Made by a program: the position numbers and the translations under genes. Shown here piece by piece: positions 11,466 through 22,476 of a DNA stretch of 48,981 nt. The DNA is taken from contig CAKKTI010000129.1 of the NCBI GenBank assembly GCA_920105805.1, positions 1-48,981 on the forward strand, in the 5' to 3' direction. Numbering within the stretch: position 1 is the stretch's first letter; each line of letters opens with the position of its first letter. The stretch is from Condylostoma magnum (lineage: Eukaryota > Ciliophora > Heterotrichea > Heterotrichida > Condylostomatidae). The notes below the pieces were generated by a model. It did not search any database. It saw only the letters and a program-made list of their open reading frames with translations, and was not told the DNA's origin.

Positions 11466-13301
11466 CTAAGTGCTGGTCATCTTGCTTATACGCTTTTGAG
11501 GTGCAGTTCCAACTGTTACATTTAATTGTTTCCACATGATGACTAATAAAATGACAGTAAGAATTGATACCACTGAGCAAAAGGCGAAAAGTTTGAGGGA
11601 GATTAAAGATTGATCTCCGAATCCAGCTACAGTAACACCTATGCTTCCCACCATTCTTCCTGATGTTCCAGCAATGGTTGCAAGGAATCCAGCATTCCAA
11701 AATCCTAAAGCCAAGGACTGAGGCAACTTTTTTGATAGTAAAGAATTACTGACTCCATCTGACATGTTTGTTGCAAGATAGACAACTACAGATCCTATTA
11801 TATATTAAATAGTTCCCATTTCTCCGTAATCAATCAACAACAGGGCTGATATCAATGTAATAACATTAGCAATTATGATAAACAGTCTATCTTATATAAA
11901 CCCAGTAGTAACCGCAATTACTAAGTGAATAGGAAGGACAGCAAAAGTGATAATGCATAAGAAATATCCTTACCAATCAGTAGCCCAATTGAACTCTGAT
12001 AACGATACAATAGGAAGTGACGATATAAAGCCCTCTTATACAAATTTAGGCCAAAAGATAGTCCAAAAACAAATACAGGAGGCCAGGCAGGATCTATCTG
12101 ACACTCCTCCTGCACTTTATTAGGTTTCAATCTTTCCCATAGTAGCCCTTTCTAGCCTATACTCCGGCTCCTTAAAGAAAAACAGTGCCATTAAAAAGGT
12201 AATAAGCCACAGAACTACCCATACTAAGGCAGGGGTAGTGAATTTATTGAGGGTTAAAAATCCAATTGAAGTGTTAATAGAGCTGAGTCCGCCGCCCATT
12301 AGCGGTCCCAAAGCCATTCCCAATGCACCAGAAGCTACAAAAATTGTAGAAATCCTAGTTCTTTGCTTAACTGATACAGTGTCTACTATATAACGACGAT
12401 TAATCACACGTGCCCCACCTATTCCAATACAGAATCTACCGAAAAACAGCAAAAAGGCACTATCTAGGTCATAGGCTACCATATACACTATGTTACCAAG
12501 CATAATGCAGAAGTTAGTGAGTAAAAATGGATGTCTAAATGTATAATTAGTCCAAAACGAAGTAATTATACAGAAGATTATAGCACATGCAGGAGAGCAA
12601 GCCACTAGGACTCCAGCCATCGATTCCTCCATTTTCAACGCAGAGACGTAGTCCTTAGAAGTAAGTCCAATCATGTAGTAATTGCACATATACCCGAAGG
12701 CGTTTAGGAGGTCAAGAGTCAAACTGATGAAGGAGTCCCAGTCCTTTTGGTCTGCAACTGTTAAAAATCTTGAAGTAAGCCAGGTTGGCTTAGCTAACCT
12801 TTCCTCAGCTTGTTCCGATTGCTCTATGTCATTAAAAGAAATTGCTATTAGAGGTTGTTATAAATCAGATTTAGAATTGACTTGTCCTCTAGCCCGCTTG
12901 TTTACTTATTTTGATAGATCTGAGAGAGATTCTGGGGATATAAGTGGAAATTGTGAAAACTTCTATTGTACTTTCTTAGCGAATTCATCCTGGGACAGTA
13001 AGCTTTTCTTCATAAGAGATGTAAGGTTCTGGTTGATTAGTTAAGCTTTGCTGTCTAAAAAGTGTTAAAACTTCCAAAAATCAGTGGCTACTTGGTTAAA
13101 TTGGGTCTGATTGGACTTGAGAGCATCTGTGAAGTATTGTACTCTTGCATTGGTGAACTGTTGGAGTTGGGTTATTTGTCTAGATATGTCGTCAAGAGCT
13201 GCTTAGGACTGATCTTTGTCTAAAGTCTGAGGTTCTAGCTGTCTTCTAACATGTTCTTCGGATGGATCAAACTCTATTGTGTTTTGTTGACTCTCAGCCA
13301 T
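11466..13301 (-). CDS. MFS transporter of the PHT5/VPT (SPX-MFS) clade
   Basis: 611 residues, one frame from ATG at 13299-13301 to TAG at 11466-11468. Residues about 195 onward form an MFS permease whose first half closely follows plant vacuolar phosphate transporters: LDLLNAFGYMCNYYMIGLTS, then FGRFCIGIGGARVINRRYI, then IFVASGALGMALGPLMGG. The second half carries further TM segments (LPIHLVIAVTTGFIQDRLF; LKLFAFCSVVSILTVILLVI). PHT5/VPT proteins move phosphate across the vacuolar membrane. The N-terminal 190 residues are Q-rich and helical (DDISRQITQLQQFTNARVQY) and do not show the SPX signature that normally senses inositol pyrophosphate. Phosphate as substrate is inferred from family resemblance. 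Confidence 0.85.
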
Positions 13302-14263
13302 TATTAATATAAAAAATAAGCTGAACAACTTTTGTGGTTAACTAAGTTTGGAATTGGGGTGTAATCACTTATGTGTCAAAGGTTAATTGGTTTCTTTGTT
13401 TTGTAGGTAAATTAAGAATTGGGGAAGTGAAAATTGGAATTGAATTATTATTGTGCAGGGGATTTGAAGTAGGTGTTCCTGTGTTGTATTCTATATAGAG
13501 GAATAGTAGTTTTACTTATAGGAAGATTAGTGAAGCATAGTAAATAATGCCAATACTACATTTTACCTATAAAAATACAAGAAATATACTCAAGTATTGG
13601 GTTAGTGGTAATCTTTTGTATTACTACAGTTAAAATCCTGTAAAAGTTGTCATATTGTAGGACTTATTCTATGTATATGATGATTAAGTGGATCTTTGCT
13701 TAATCAAAGGTATTTTAGAGGATATTCTTTAATAATTGAAAGTGCTACATAACTATTCCATCAAATTTACATATAAGCGTAGAAGCTTTCTTCAATGGGA
13801 CTAAGTTAAGGCAAGGATTAAGTCCATTTTAATATTTACAAAAAATCACCAAAATGTCATGGTTAGATTAACTGTAGAACGGATCTACTATTACTTATTA
13901 CAACAAGAATTTAATAAGTCTTGTAACACAAGAATTACATTAAATAATTATATGTTAAACTGAGAAAAACTCTGTGGCACCTTAATTACAGCTTAAAACT
14001 AATCATACATTATGGTACTTTTACTTAGAGTAGTTGGTATTCATTGCCTATCTATGAGCTTTTATTTTTAGATTTTATTATCCCTTATAAATAGTTTCTT
14101 ATATCTTGACAAGAAATCCAATTGTAAGTAGAATATCTATAAATTCGGTAAATAAACAATAATTTCAATATCCAATAATATAATCAGTATAAATCTATAA
14201 TTGTAGCTATGCATTCAATACTTTTACAAAATAGTGCAAAACACTAAAAAGTCTTAATTATAA
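13302..14263. other. 962-bp AT-rich spacer without a recognised gene
   Basis: Divergent spacer between the MFS transporter and the unknown basic protein, by far longer than most spacers here. No frame has convincing composition. A short imperfect hairpin lies around 13600-13625 (GTAAT...ATTAC) beside a weak tRNA A-box-like string, but no cloverleaf can be built. It may hold promoters for both genes or an unrecognised small RNA. Confidence 0.5.
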
Positions 14264-14824
14264 ATGTAACAAAATATAAAATAACCATGGCATAGAGCAA
14301 ATGCAAGGTAAGGAATAAGCACTCCTTAGAGAAATAAAGTTATTTAGATTTTAAACTATCGTTCTCCTAAAATAAGTGATGGTATTAATAAATCAGTAAA
14401 TTATTAGTATTCAAGACTACGTGGCTTAAGCAATAGCATAGAAAATGTGAAATTGTAGTATAGGGAAAGTAGAGGACTATTAAATAAACTGAAAGCAATC
14501 AGAAAAATTTAAAGCGAAAAGATAATGAAAAAGCCAAAGAATTTGAATAAATCAATAAAGATTAACGGATACAAGAATAACTATGCTTTCAATGCATTTG
14601 CTGTATAGCTGGATATGCGAAAACTGCAATAAATGGCAAAGGCAGGAACTATTTTAGTTGATAAACCTCCTTAACAAGAGAATATAATTAAAAATACTCT
14701 CCTAAAGCCAAGTATTTCTAACCCAAATTTAAAACTAATAATAAAATCAAAAAGCAAGCGTAAAATAATATACTCCTAGAAAGGCTCCAGACCAAAATAT
14801 ATAGAGCAAGTAGAAAAATTATAA
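14264..14824 (+). CDS. unknown basic protein, 186 residues
   Basis: Not recognised. The reading frame is chosen over two others by residue composition: NYRSPKISDGINKSVNYQYS, then TILVDKPPQQENIIKNTLL, then SKSKRKIIYSQKGSRPKY. It is rich in Lys, Arg, Ser and Asn, with no membrane segment, and looks largely disordered. It ends EQVEKL then TAA 14822-14824, 16 bp from the convergent CWC2 stop, which supports the chosen end. The start ATG at 14264 is the first in the frame with sensible following sequence (MQQNIKQPWHRAN); upstream is the long spacer. Confidence 0.6.
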
Positions 14825-14840
14825 TTTTAGTACCAAATTA

Positions 14841-15782
14841 CTACTCTCTTTGTCTTTTAATAGGTAAATTAGCTGGTATGATAATGTCAGGCAATGTATC
14901 AGGTTATTCTTACTCAATCTGATTAAGTATGCTCTGCATCCTTTTGATCCTTTCATTAACAATTTAGCTCTGCTCTTCCTGCTCCTAAATCTCAGAAACA
15001 TTCACAGGCATTGGCAGCTCCTTTACCTTTTTCTTCTTAACAACCTTCTTTTTCTCTTCAACCTAAGGCTTAGCTTCTATTTACTTCCTGTGTCAACTTT
15101 CACTGTACTCAGACTCTCTCTCCGGATTACAGTCATCATTACTCCACCTGATAGTCAACATTTCATCATAGTCCAAAGCCTGATTACTCATAGCTTCTTT
15201 TGCGATTTCAGCAAAACACCTATGTTAGTACTTAATGAATGCTACGCATTTGCTGGGAATAAACAGCACATCCTCTATTGTCCCCCACATTCCAAAATGC
15301 CTTCACAACATTTCATTCACCTAAGCCACAGGGTCCTCCCCAGGCGGTAATTTAAGGTCACTTACATGCAGTGTTTTGCATTACTTCTAAAAGCAGCCTA
15401 TTCCCCCCATATCTTACCTATGACTTGCATGCCGCGTCCTTCCGAAAATATCCTTTAGATTATCAATTCTCATGCATTCCTTTAAACTTGGCAAATGGTG
15501 GAAGAAGCGACAATTACCGCCTTCACTGCAGCATCCTCTTATGAAATGTAAGCACCAGTATGAAGTATGGGGCTCGTATATATCGGCCTTTGTACAGCCT
15601 TGGTCTAGCTCAGGATCGCATCTGGTTTAGGCAGGCTCACGTTCTCTTACTCCTTTATCATTAGCGTATTTATCATACCATATGTTGTACTCGTCATCTC
15701 CTTGCTGATACGCGAAATGTTTTATATACGGCTTATCTAGTTACTTTCTGGCAGGTCTTTTTTGTTAATTTTCAGTTTACAT
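14841..15782 (-). CDS. CWC2: pre-mRNA splicing factor CWC2/RBM22-like
   Basis: 313 residues. CWC2/RBM22 bridges the NineTeen complex and the U6 snRNA catalytic core of the spliceosome. Seen in order: N-terminal torus region with KPYIKHFAYQQGDDEYNIWY and RCDPELDQGC; a CCCH zinc finger (YWCLHFIRGCCSEGGNCRFF, then HHLPSLKEC); the linker GRTRHASHRQDMGGIGCF; an RRM (KTLHVSDLKL; MLWRHFGMWGTIEDVLFIPS; CVAFIKY; IAKEAMSNQALDYDEMLTIR). The C-terminus has a KKKVVKKKK tract and ends on tandem TAG TAA. The start MQTENQQKRP lies only about 5 bp beyond the stop of the upstream gene on the same strand. Confidence 0.93.
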
Positions 15783-15786
15783 TTTA

Positions 15787-18700
15787 CTAACTAGGAGGTT
15801 GTAACCTTTTAAGAGGAGGTCCCGCTAGCTTACGACTAGCAGGTGGGGCCAGTTTACCTGTCTTTTTCTGGATTTTGAGTTGAGTTCATAGTTTATTGCG
15901 ACGTTCACTTACTATTTCTAAAGGAGTCCGCATTTCTTGCTTTATTTGCTTAGCAGATTTGGGGCAATTTCATATTTTAAAATCTGTTATCTTTGACTGC
16001 ATTGGGCCGAGGGATACGGAAGATCCTAGGAATAAAGGAGAGTTGCTAGTTAAGCTGCGTTTACCGTTTAAGTGGATTTCGATTTAGGAGCGGTTTACTG
16101 AGATTGCTAGGTGACTTCATGTGTTAAGAGGTAATTAGCTGTTTTTCTAATGTTCTAGCTGAATTACACTTTTGCCTTATAGCAGTATAACCTCACCTTC
16201 TTCTATTACTAGTTTAAAATTTCCTATATTGAGCACATCGTGGATTCCTTCGTCTAAAAGCATGATTCATAGCTCTATAGTAAAGTGGTTAATTGAGTCT
16301 ATGTGTGGCTCTTGTATCTATAACTAATCGTTTGAGAATTAAAGGCAAAATAACGGGGGCACCTTTTTCCCCCATACATCCTCGTATTCCATGATTTCAC
16401 CTTCTTGTATTTCTCCTCCCCACAGGTTCTAAGGTGTTTCATAACTTCCGTTGTTAATAAGATCTGTTAAGTTACCTTATCCTTCATCCATTCTTAAGTA
16501 CACTATGAGCTTCTCCTCTTCATTTTCTGAGTTATCTGATGAGTTAATGTTAAAGCCAATTGCTTCTGTTTTTATCTCTCGTTTAAAAGCTGCTTTTAGT
16601 GAGTCTTTTCCTAGAAATTGTAGCAGATTTTCGGCATAGGCTATATGGATTTCTTTGCCGTCAGATATTGTTTGTTAGAATGGAGCTTCGTTAAAACCAA
16701 ATGTTATATTTGCTAGTGGCTTTGATATCTACTTAGTTTATTAGTTTGGCAGCTATCTGATTGATTCAAATGTTATATTTTAAGGTACTGGCTTGTCAAG
16801 TGAATTAAAAATCTGGATAATTTCTTGTATTTAGTTGCAAAGTAAATAACATATTGCAAGATTTTACCACTAATTATTCCTTTTAAAGTAATCTATTTAT
16901 TATTGTATAAGCAGTCTCTTAAATTTAAGATGATGACTAGTTCTAAGCTGTTCGTGCAATATATCTAAGTCAAGTTAATTGATTTCTATTGTATTTAGAA
17001 TTTCCTCAAAGTTGTTAAGAGATTAGTGCACTTGACATTGTAAAATCTAAGAAATATGGGGGATATCTTATAATAAAAAACTTGCAGCATCTAGAAAGTT
17101 CTTTTGAGCTAGTCTTTGAATCAGTAGATCTGTAAAATTTTATGTTTTAAGATACTATACTATTTTATTTACTTTATCTACATCACAATCTTATTTTTCT
17201 ACATAATTCAGTAAAAAGGGTTCAAGATTGGCAATAGGTTTGTTTAAAATTTCACCATTGGATAGATAAATAACTCTGTCTAATAAAACCTAACAAATTT
17301 TACTAGGAAATTCAGTATAAAATAAAGGTTTACAATTGTTCTTATGTATGTAGAATATTCCTTGATAATCAGAGTAAAAAACACAATCTCCTAAAAATCT
17401 AATTGAATTGATCTAAAAGTATCCTTTTATTTACTTAGTTATCTCAAAATCAAAATTAATCCAAATAATCCTTTAATCCGTGGCCAGAATTCCTACTTAA
17501 TTATCTAAATGTCACTGCAAATCTAGCACACTTTCCTTTTAATACAAGTCAATGCTTGATCCTAACTACAAATCCAGCTCATCCTTGCTATAAAAGTTCT
17601 ATGATATGTATAATTTATCTAAAAACATCAACTCATATAAAACTACGTATCCAGATTCCATAGGAGTCCAATATACTTGCTTAATAGAATCATTTACAAC
17701 TTAACACGTATACTCTTATGTAAATGTATCGTGAATTTATATTTACTTTTAGTCTTGGCTTATAACGATAAAATGATCTGCTAATTTCGACTAGTCTCCT
17801 AAAAAACAGCCAGTGATTCCCTTAAAATGCTATGAACTTTCTTCACCTTCTCTATAATCTATAAATATAATATAATCCTACTCCTTAACTCTTCTTTATA
17901 TAATGAACTAAAGATGATCCTCTTCTCCGTCAATAGGCCGGACTTAAATTCTGTTAATTTTGTATATACTTGGACCTTACAATGACTCAGAAATCACTTT
18001 GCTCTTTCCATCTAATACTTAATATTTCATAATAGAGTTTTGCTTTATGTAATAAAAATAAGGAGAGTATACAACAGGCTCTGGAATCAACTAATTAGAA
18101 GTCAGCGAGTTAACCGAGCATATTGCATTTTGTGACTACAGTGAGTTTATTTGTAAGTCTAAAATAACTACTTAGTTCTATCCATCATTGAAGTTAACTA
18201 TCAAATATTTCTTTCTACAAAACTCCATATTAGCCTACTCAACCATGCTACCTAAACTGAATAAATCAGTATCAATAACCGCCAATTTCGCAAGCATTTG
18301 TCCAGATTCTTAGTGACTTATACTTGGATTGTGTTGAAGTAAAATAATGCTACCTTCTTTAATAAAAGCTATAAAATATCCGAAATACTACTCCTCTGGT
18401 ATTCATTTTAATGATAAAATATCATAATCTGAAATTAAAGTCATTCCTTCTACAAAGCTGCCTAAAACCTCTGGGTATATTTTTCACGCTGATACTATAC
18501 CCTTCTTTTCGCCCACTAAAAGCTTGTTCACTTAGGAGTTATAGTCCATGCATATTATTCCTGGAAACTCGCTGTTTCTTAGTACATTATGAAGTTTTCT
18601 CTTGGAATCCAAATCTTCTAAATTTGAGCGAAGAAGTCCAACTCCTTCTTCTTTTGTTTCTATATTCCAAAACCTTATTACTCCATCAGTACAGCCAGCT

Positions 18701-19191
18701 AGTATATACGGAGAATTAGTTTTATAGGAAATGCATGTTATAGTAAACTTGTTTTCCTGGGATTTAAGTTGATTAATTTTTTTCAAGTAGCCTTGACTAA
18801 GAAGATCTTGGAAATTAAAGTAGTATATAGAGTCTAGTTAACTTTGTGTAAAGAATATATAGTCTTGTTTAATCATACTTTGTTGATAGTTAAATTATGA
18901 TTTACATTAAACTTTTTACAATAAGTTTCCAGTGTTAGCATCAAATATACCGAAAATAGGGCTTCTTTAAGGGAAAACAAACACTTTTTCATCAATACAG
19001 TTCATTTAATAGGACTATTATATGTTTTAGGTTATTTCAATAGGAACCGGCCTATCAAAGAATAATTAATTTGTAATTATATGTCCTTTTTGCATTCGTA
19101 CAGGATGTGAAATAAGTTTGAAATAGGCATCATTATCTGGATCCCCACAACTAGATAAGACATGGCTTTAAATAAAAGATCTGCAGTCCAT
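15787..19191 (-). CDS. large WD40-like propeller / helical / LamG-like protein
   Basis: 1134 residues in one frame. The N-terminal two-thirds contain WD40-like blades (SPYILAGCTDGVIRFWNIET; IICMDYNSQVNKLLVGEKKG) and many further beta repeats. A helical stretch follows (NFTDLLIQRLAQKNFLDAAS; IDYFKRNNQWQNLAICYLLC), resembling coat or tether solenoids. The C-terminal part (about 960-1085) resembles a concanavalin/laminin-G fold: FTIELWIMLL, NTWSHLAISVNRSQIEIHLN and then ITDFKIWN. The tail is basic and Pro-rich. I do not recognise an ortholog; a trafficking or ciliary scaffold is possible but unproven. It ends TAG TAA at 15784-15789, directly before the CWC2 ATG. The chosen start (MDCRSF) is 8 bp from the divergent Sec14 ATG; an internal Met (MQKGHI) is an alternative. 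Confidence 0.8.
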
Positions 19192-19205
19192 TATAAAAAA
19201 TGGAC
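19186..19205. promoter_or_regulatory. 8-bp head-to-head spacer with inverted repeat
   Basis: The start codons of the LamG-like gene (minus, 19189-19191) and the Sec14 gene (plus, 19200-19202) are separated by eight bases, TATAAAAA. The flanks form a perfect 6-bp inverted repeat, GTCCAT and ATGGAC, each encoding Met-Asp in its own direction. No room exists for separate promoters or conventional 5' UTRs, so promoter elements must lie inside one or both coding regions, or one true start lies further in. Confidence 0.5.
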
Positions 19206-20333
19206 CTTCATAGTAAGGGTAAAAAGTAGGTATACGCAGATCATTCCACTAATTCTACTTTGAATAATTGGAAAGATGATGAAGGACTCATAAGAAGTAT
19301 AAAGGAGTAAAATTAAGAGTTTTAAAATTTGTCTGATTAAGTTATTTAAAGATTTTTACGCGCAAGTGATATGAAGATAGACTCATGTATTAGTAGGATA
19401 TAAGATTATTTGCAATGGAGTTAAGATTGTCTTAAAAGATTTGAGGAAGTTTAGTGTATTTTAGTAATTTTTATAAAGGATAGAGATGTTATATACGTTA
19501 ATGGATAAGATAATTACTAAAGACCTATTATTATCATTAATTTATCGTAGAAGAACGTAGATAGTGTAAGATATATACAGTACTCTCCTTATTAGATAAT
19601 ATAAGCTTTGTTTTATTTGCTCGAATACTTATCATAGGATAACTCTGTATAAGATAATTGAACTTTTGTGATATCAGTGAACTCTAATTCTATATAAAGC
19701 TTTGATTATAATACTGTAATCGATAATTTTTTCAAGTATTACCCAGAGAGGCTACACACAGCTTATATAATAAACACTTATTCTTGATTTCCAGTTGTAT
19801 GACAGCAGATTTCTATTTAACTACCCTCAACTACCCTGGAAAAATTTAACATTATTAGTGAACCATAAAACTATTATTTTATTGAGCAAAAGTATGGAGG
19901 AAGACAATCCAATTTATCATAGTTTTGACCACCTTACCTCTCAATAAGACTAGGCTTGGATACTAGAATATAACAAAACAGTGAAGACTATATAAACTTT
20001 AGCTAATCTTCATCTCCTTAAAGTTCAAACTCATAAAAATTTGCATTGACAAGTTTAAAGACCGTTGATTTGAATACTCCTACTATATAAAATTTCAATA
20101 GTGAGTAGAGTCCTAAGAGGCAGTACTCGAAAAGCTCGTAGAGGGACAGCATTGACTAATAAGTCGTAGATTTAACCCTAGCTGATATCCCATACAGCAA
20201 ATCTGTAGACGAGTATGAATTATTTGGTAAAATGACTGGAGGAATAACCGACCGTATTATAATTGAACAATAAGAAGGTATTTGCTCCTGCGTTAACTGT
20301 GACTCTATTAGCAGATCGTGTAGTTTATTATAG
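19200..20333 (+). CDS. Sec14-like CRAL-TRIO lipid-transfer protein
   Basis: 377 residues. A CRAL-TRIO N-terminal helix bundle (LSDQVIQRFLRASD; ISRIQDYLQWSQDCLKRF) is followed by the lipid-binding domain: NGQDNYQRPIIIINLSQ, then IIQALFYLLEYLSQDN, then YYPERLHTAYIINTYSWF, then QQISIQLPSTTLEKF. YPERL-x4-YIIN is the hallmark of Sec14 domains, which carry phosphatidylinositol or other lipids between membranes. The C-terminal third is Ser/Gln-rich and ends in a short Cys-containing tail. The start at 19200 is the only Met ahead of the N-terminal helices. The end is taken at TAG 20331-20333; TAA 20349-20351 is the alternative. A later ATG (19894) in another frame is spurious. Confidence 0.88.
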
Positions 20334-20395
20334 TTTTATGTAAGTTGTTAATTATTTCGTTATATGCTTTAATTAATTTGCTAAATTACTAACTA

Positions 20396-22282
20396 CTAAA
20401 TATTATTGAAAACTAGATCATTGTGATGAACAGCTGGAGTAGGGATACTTCTAACAACTCTTCCTTCCTTTAAGAACTCAATTTCAGTTTTAATCAAATC
20501 CCATGACTCAGTAACACATTGGTCATTAGAGCCAATATAGCATACTACTCCTTTTTCCCCAACGATTCTTAAACTCAAATCAGAGTAATTGTAAATAGTA
20601 GCAATAGGCTTAGTACTGTAAACATCTCCAAACTGGTTACTTTCAAAATGATCTTTAGTTTCCACTACATAAGCAGTTTCCTCAACAACCACAGACAAGT
20701 GTTTATTACTGCTCTTTGGAGTCAATAAAATCTGAATCTAGTCATCCTAGGCTGGTACGGATATCTCTAAATAATTTTTCTTAGTTTCCTTAACCTGAGC
20801 TTTTTCACCCTTAGCACTAACTACACTAATATCATACCCATCCGCATAGTAGTTATCAATATTGTAATAAAGAACAGTAGGGGCACTAACCCACTCATGT
20901 ACGTCATACTTAGTAGTATAACTTCCTGTATTTCTGTCAAACACAACCTGGCTGGGAACTCCCTGATACGCCTGGCAATAAGTCCTAACCAATGCCTTCA
21001 ACTTAGTCTTTTAAATTCCACCGTCTATAGTAAACAGTCCTTCCCAGTGATCATCTCCGGAAGTTGTGAAATCCTTGAATCCCTTGTATCCCCAATAGGC
21101 CCACGAGGCTAAATTCTAATCACATGCATCGGTAGCAAGACTGATCTCTTATGCACATGCGTCAGTATTGGCACATGCCCCGAACTCAGTGATGAAAAGG
21201 CCAACTCCCATACGTTTGGCATCATCTGCTCTAGTCCTGATTCTTCTATCATGGAACTTTTTGCACATGTCATAGGAAGATAGAGGAGGTTCTCCACCTC
21301 CGCATAATGTGTTGTCGGCCTGGCAACAGTAAGTATGAGCATTGAAGAAAGATCTGTTGATGTATTCTTAGCCGCCGGGAGATTGAGTAAATCCAGCCTC
21401 GAAGGTAAGTCCACCATAATAAGGCTCAACATCACCTGGACTAGGCTCGAAGAATACAATTTTTTCATCGTCTAGTTCACGTAAGGCTGTGTTAAAGTTC
21501 TCGTAGAGACGTTAGAGGTTTTGGTAGTCCACTTGACCTGGGAACCACAGAGATGAAGTACGGTACCAGTTGGCCAGAAGAGGCTCGTTTATAGGGTCAT
21601 AGCCGAGATTGTATGGGTTGTTTTTAAAAGCGTTGATTGAATGACGCCAGAACTCAATAAACTTATCTTAGTATCCATCAACATTCCTATACAATTTTCC
21701 AAAAGCTGATGCAACTTCAGGGGTTCCGTAATAAACTCCAAAACTATTCTTCAGACAGTCCTCTAGTAGAGGATTTCCTTAGGCATCATAAGTGAAATTA
21801 TAATCCTTCATGGGAACACACATTCCAACAGTCTGTGCCAACTGACTTACAGCATTGTAGTCACAATTATGATCTAAATCAACAGCGTAAAAGTTAGGAA
21901 CTCCTTCCCCACAAAGCCTCCTAGCAAACAGATCCTGATGTGCGTCAATTATGCTGTATACTCCAGACTCTCCCATAAAAGTAACAAGCTTGTCCACTTA
22001 CTCTAAGTAAGTTGTGTTATACCAGTTAGGCTGACGCTCTACTGCCTCCCACATCACTCCAAGTCTTACGAAATTGAATCCCCACTCATTCATATACTCT
22101 AAATCCTTTGCACTCACTGACATATCCGAATCAAAGTGGGAAGTGATTGGGATAAAGGGAGGAACCTTAACTACCACGTTTGTACCGTGGAAAATTACAG
22201 TTCTATTGAAATTATCCTCCAGCATACGAGTATTCGGGTTAACGTGGATTGAATTGACTAAGGTTAGTAAAGCTACAAACAT
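20396..22282 (-). CDS. GH5 endoglycoceramidase-like glycoside hydrolase
   Basis: 628 residues, one frame. The N-terminus is a signal-peptide-like hydrophobic run (MFVALLTLVNSI). A GH5 barrel follows: RTVIFHGTNVVVKVPPF, then EWGFNFVRLGVMWEAVE, then SIIDAHQDLFARRLCGEG. The acid/base Glu lies in GYDPINEPLL and the nucleophile Glu in LFITEFGAC. The FHGTNVVVK entry and HQDLFARRLCGEGVPN match endoglycoceramidases, which release the glycan from glycosphingolipids. A C-terminal beta domain (from about residue 430) completes the usual layout. It would act outside the cell or in food vacuoles or lysosomes, likely digesting prey lipids (inference). It ends on tandem TAG TAG (20393-20398) with no TGA for about 100 codons beyond: key evidence that TAG terminates. 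Confidence 0.92.
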
Positions 22283-22476
22283 ATTTTTTTCGCCAAAAAA
22301 CAGATGGGTGTGAGTAATTATAGGTTTTTTATGATTTTGTGGTATTTTAGAGAAAAGAGTAGAAATGTTGTGGGTTTTGGGCAGGAGATTGGTTTGTATA
22401 TTGTTTATATCGGAGTTTTAATGTAGAAGAGTATAGGTGAGTAATTTTTAAGAGTTTAGTTGTAATTTAAGGGAAA

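Noticed and set aside
11921-12130. Separate small minus-strand proteins within 11458-12722
   Set aside because: All belong to or shadow one continuous MFS transporter frame once TAA/TAG are read as Gln.
13597-13645. tRNA gene in the 962-bp spacer
   Set aside because: There is an A-box-like string and a vague B-box-like string, but no acceptor stem or anticodon arm can be paired; only a small hairpin is present.
19894-20160. ATG at 19894 as the start of a separate plus-strand gene
   Set aside because: Its frame conflicts with the Sec14 frame, which carries the diagnostic YPERL-x4-YIIN motif upstream and stays open through this region; 19894 is an out-of-frame ATG.
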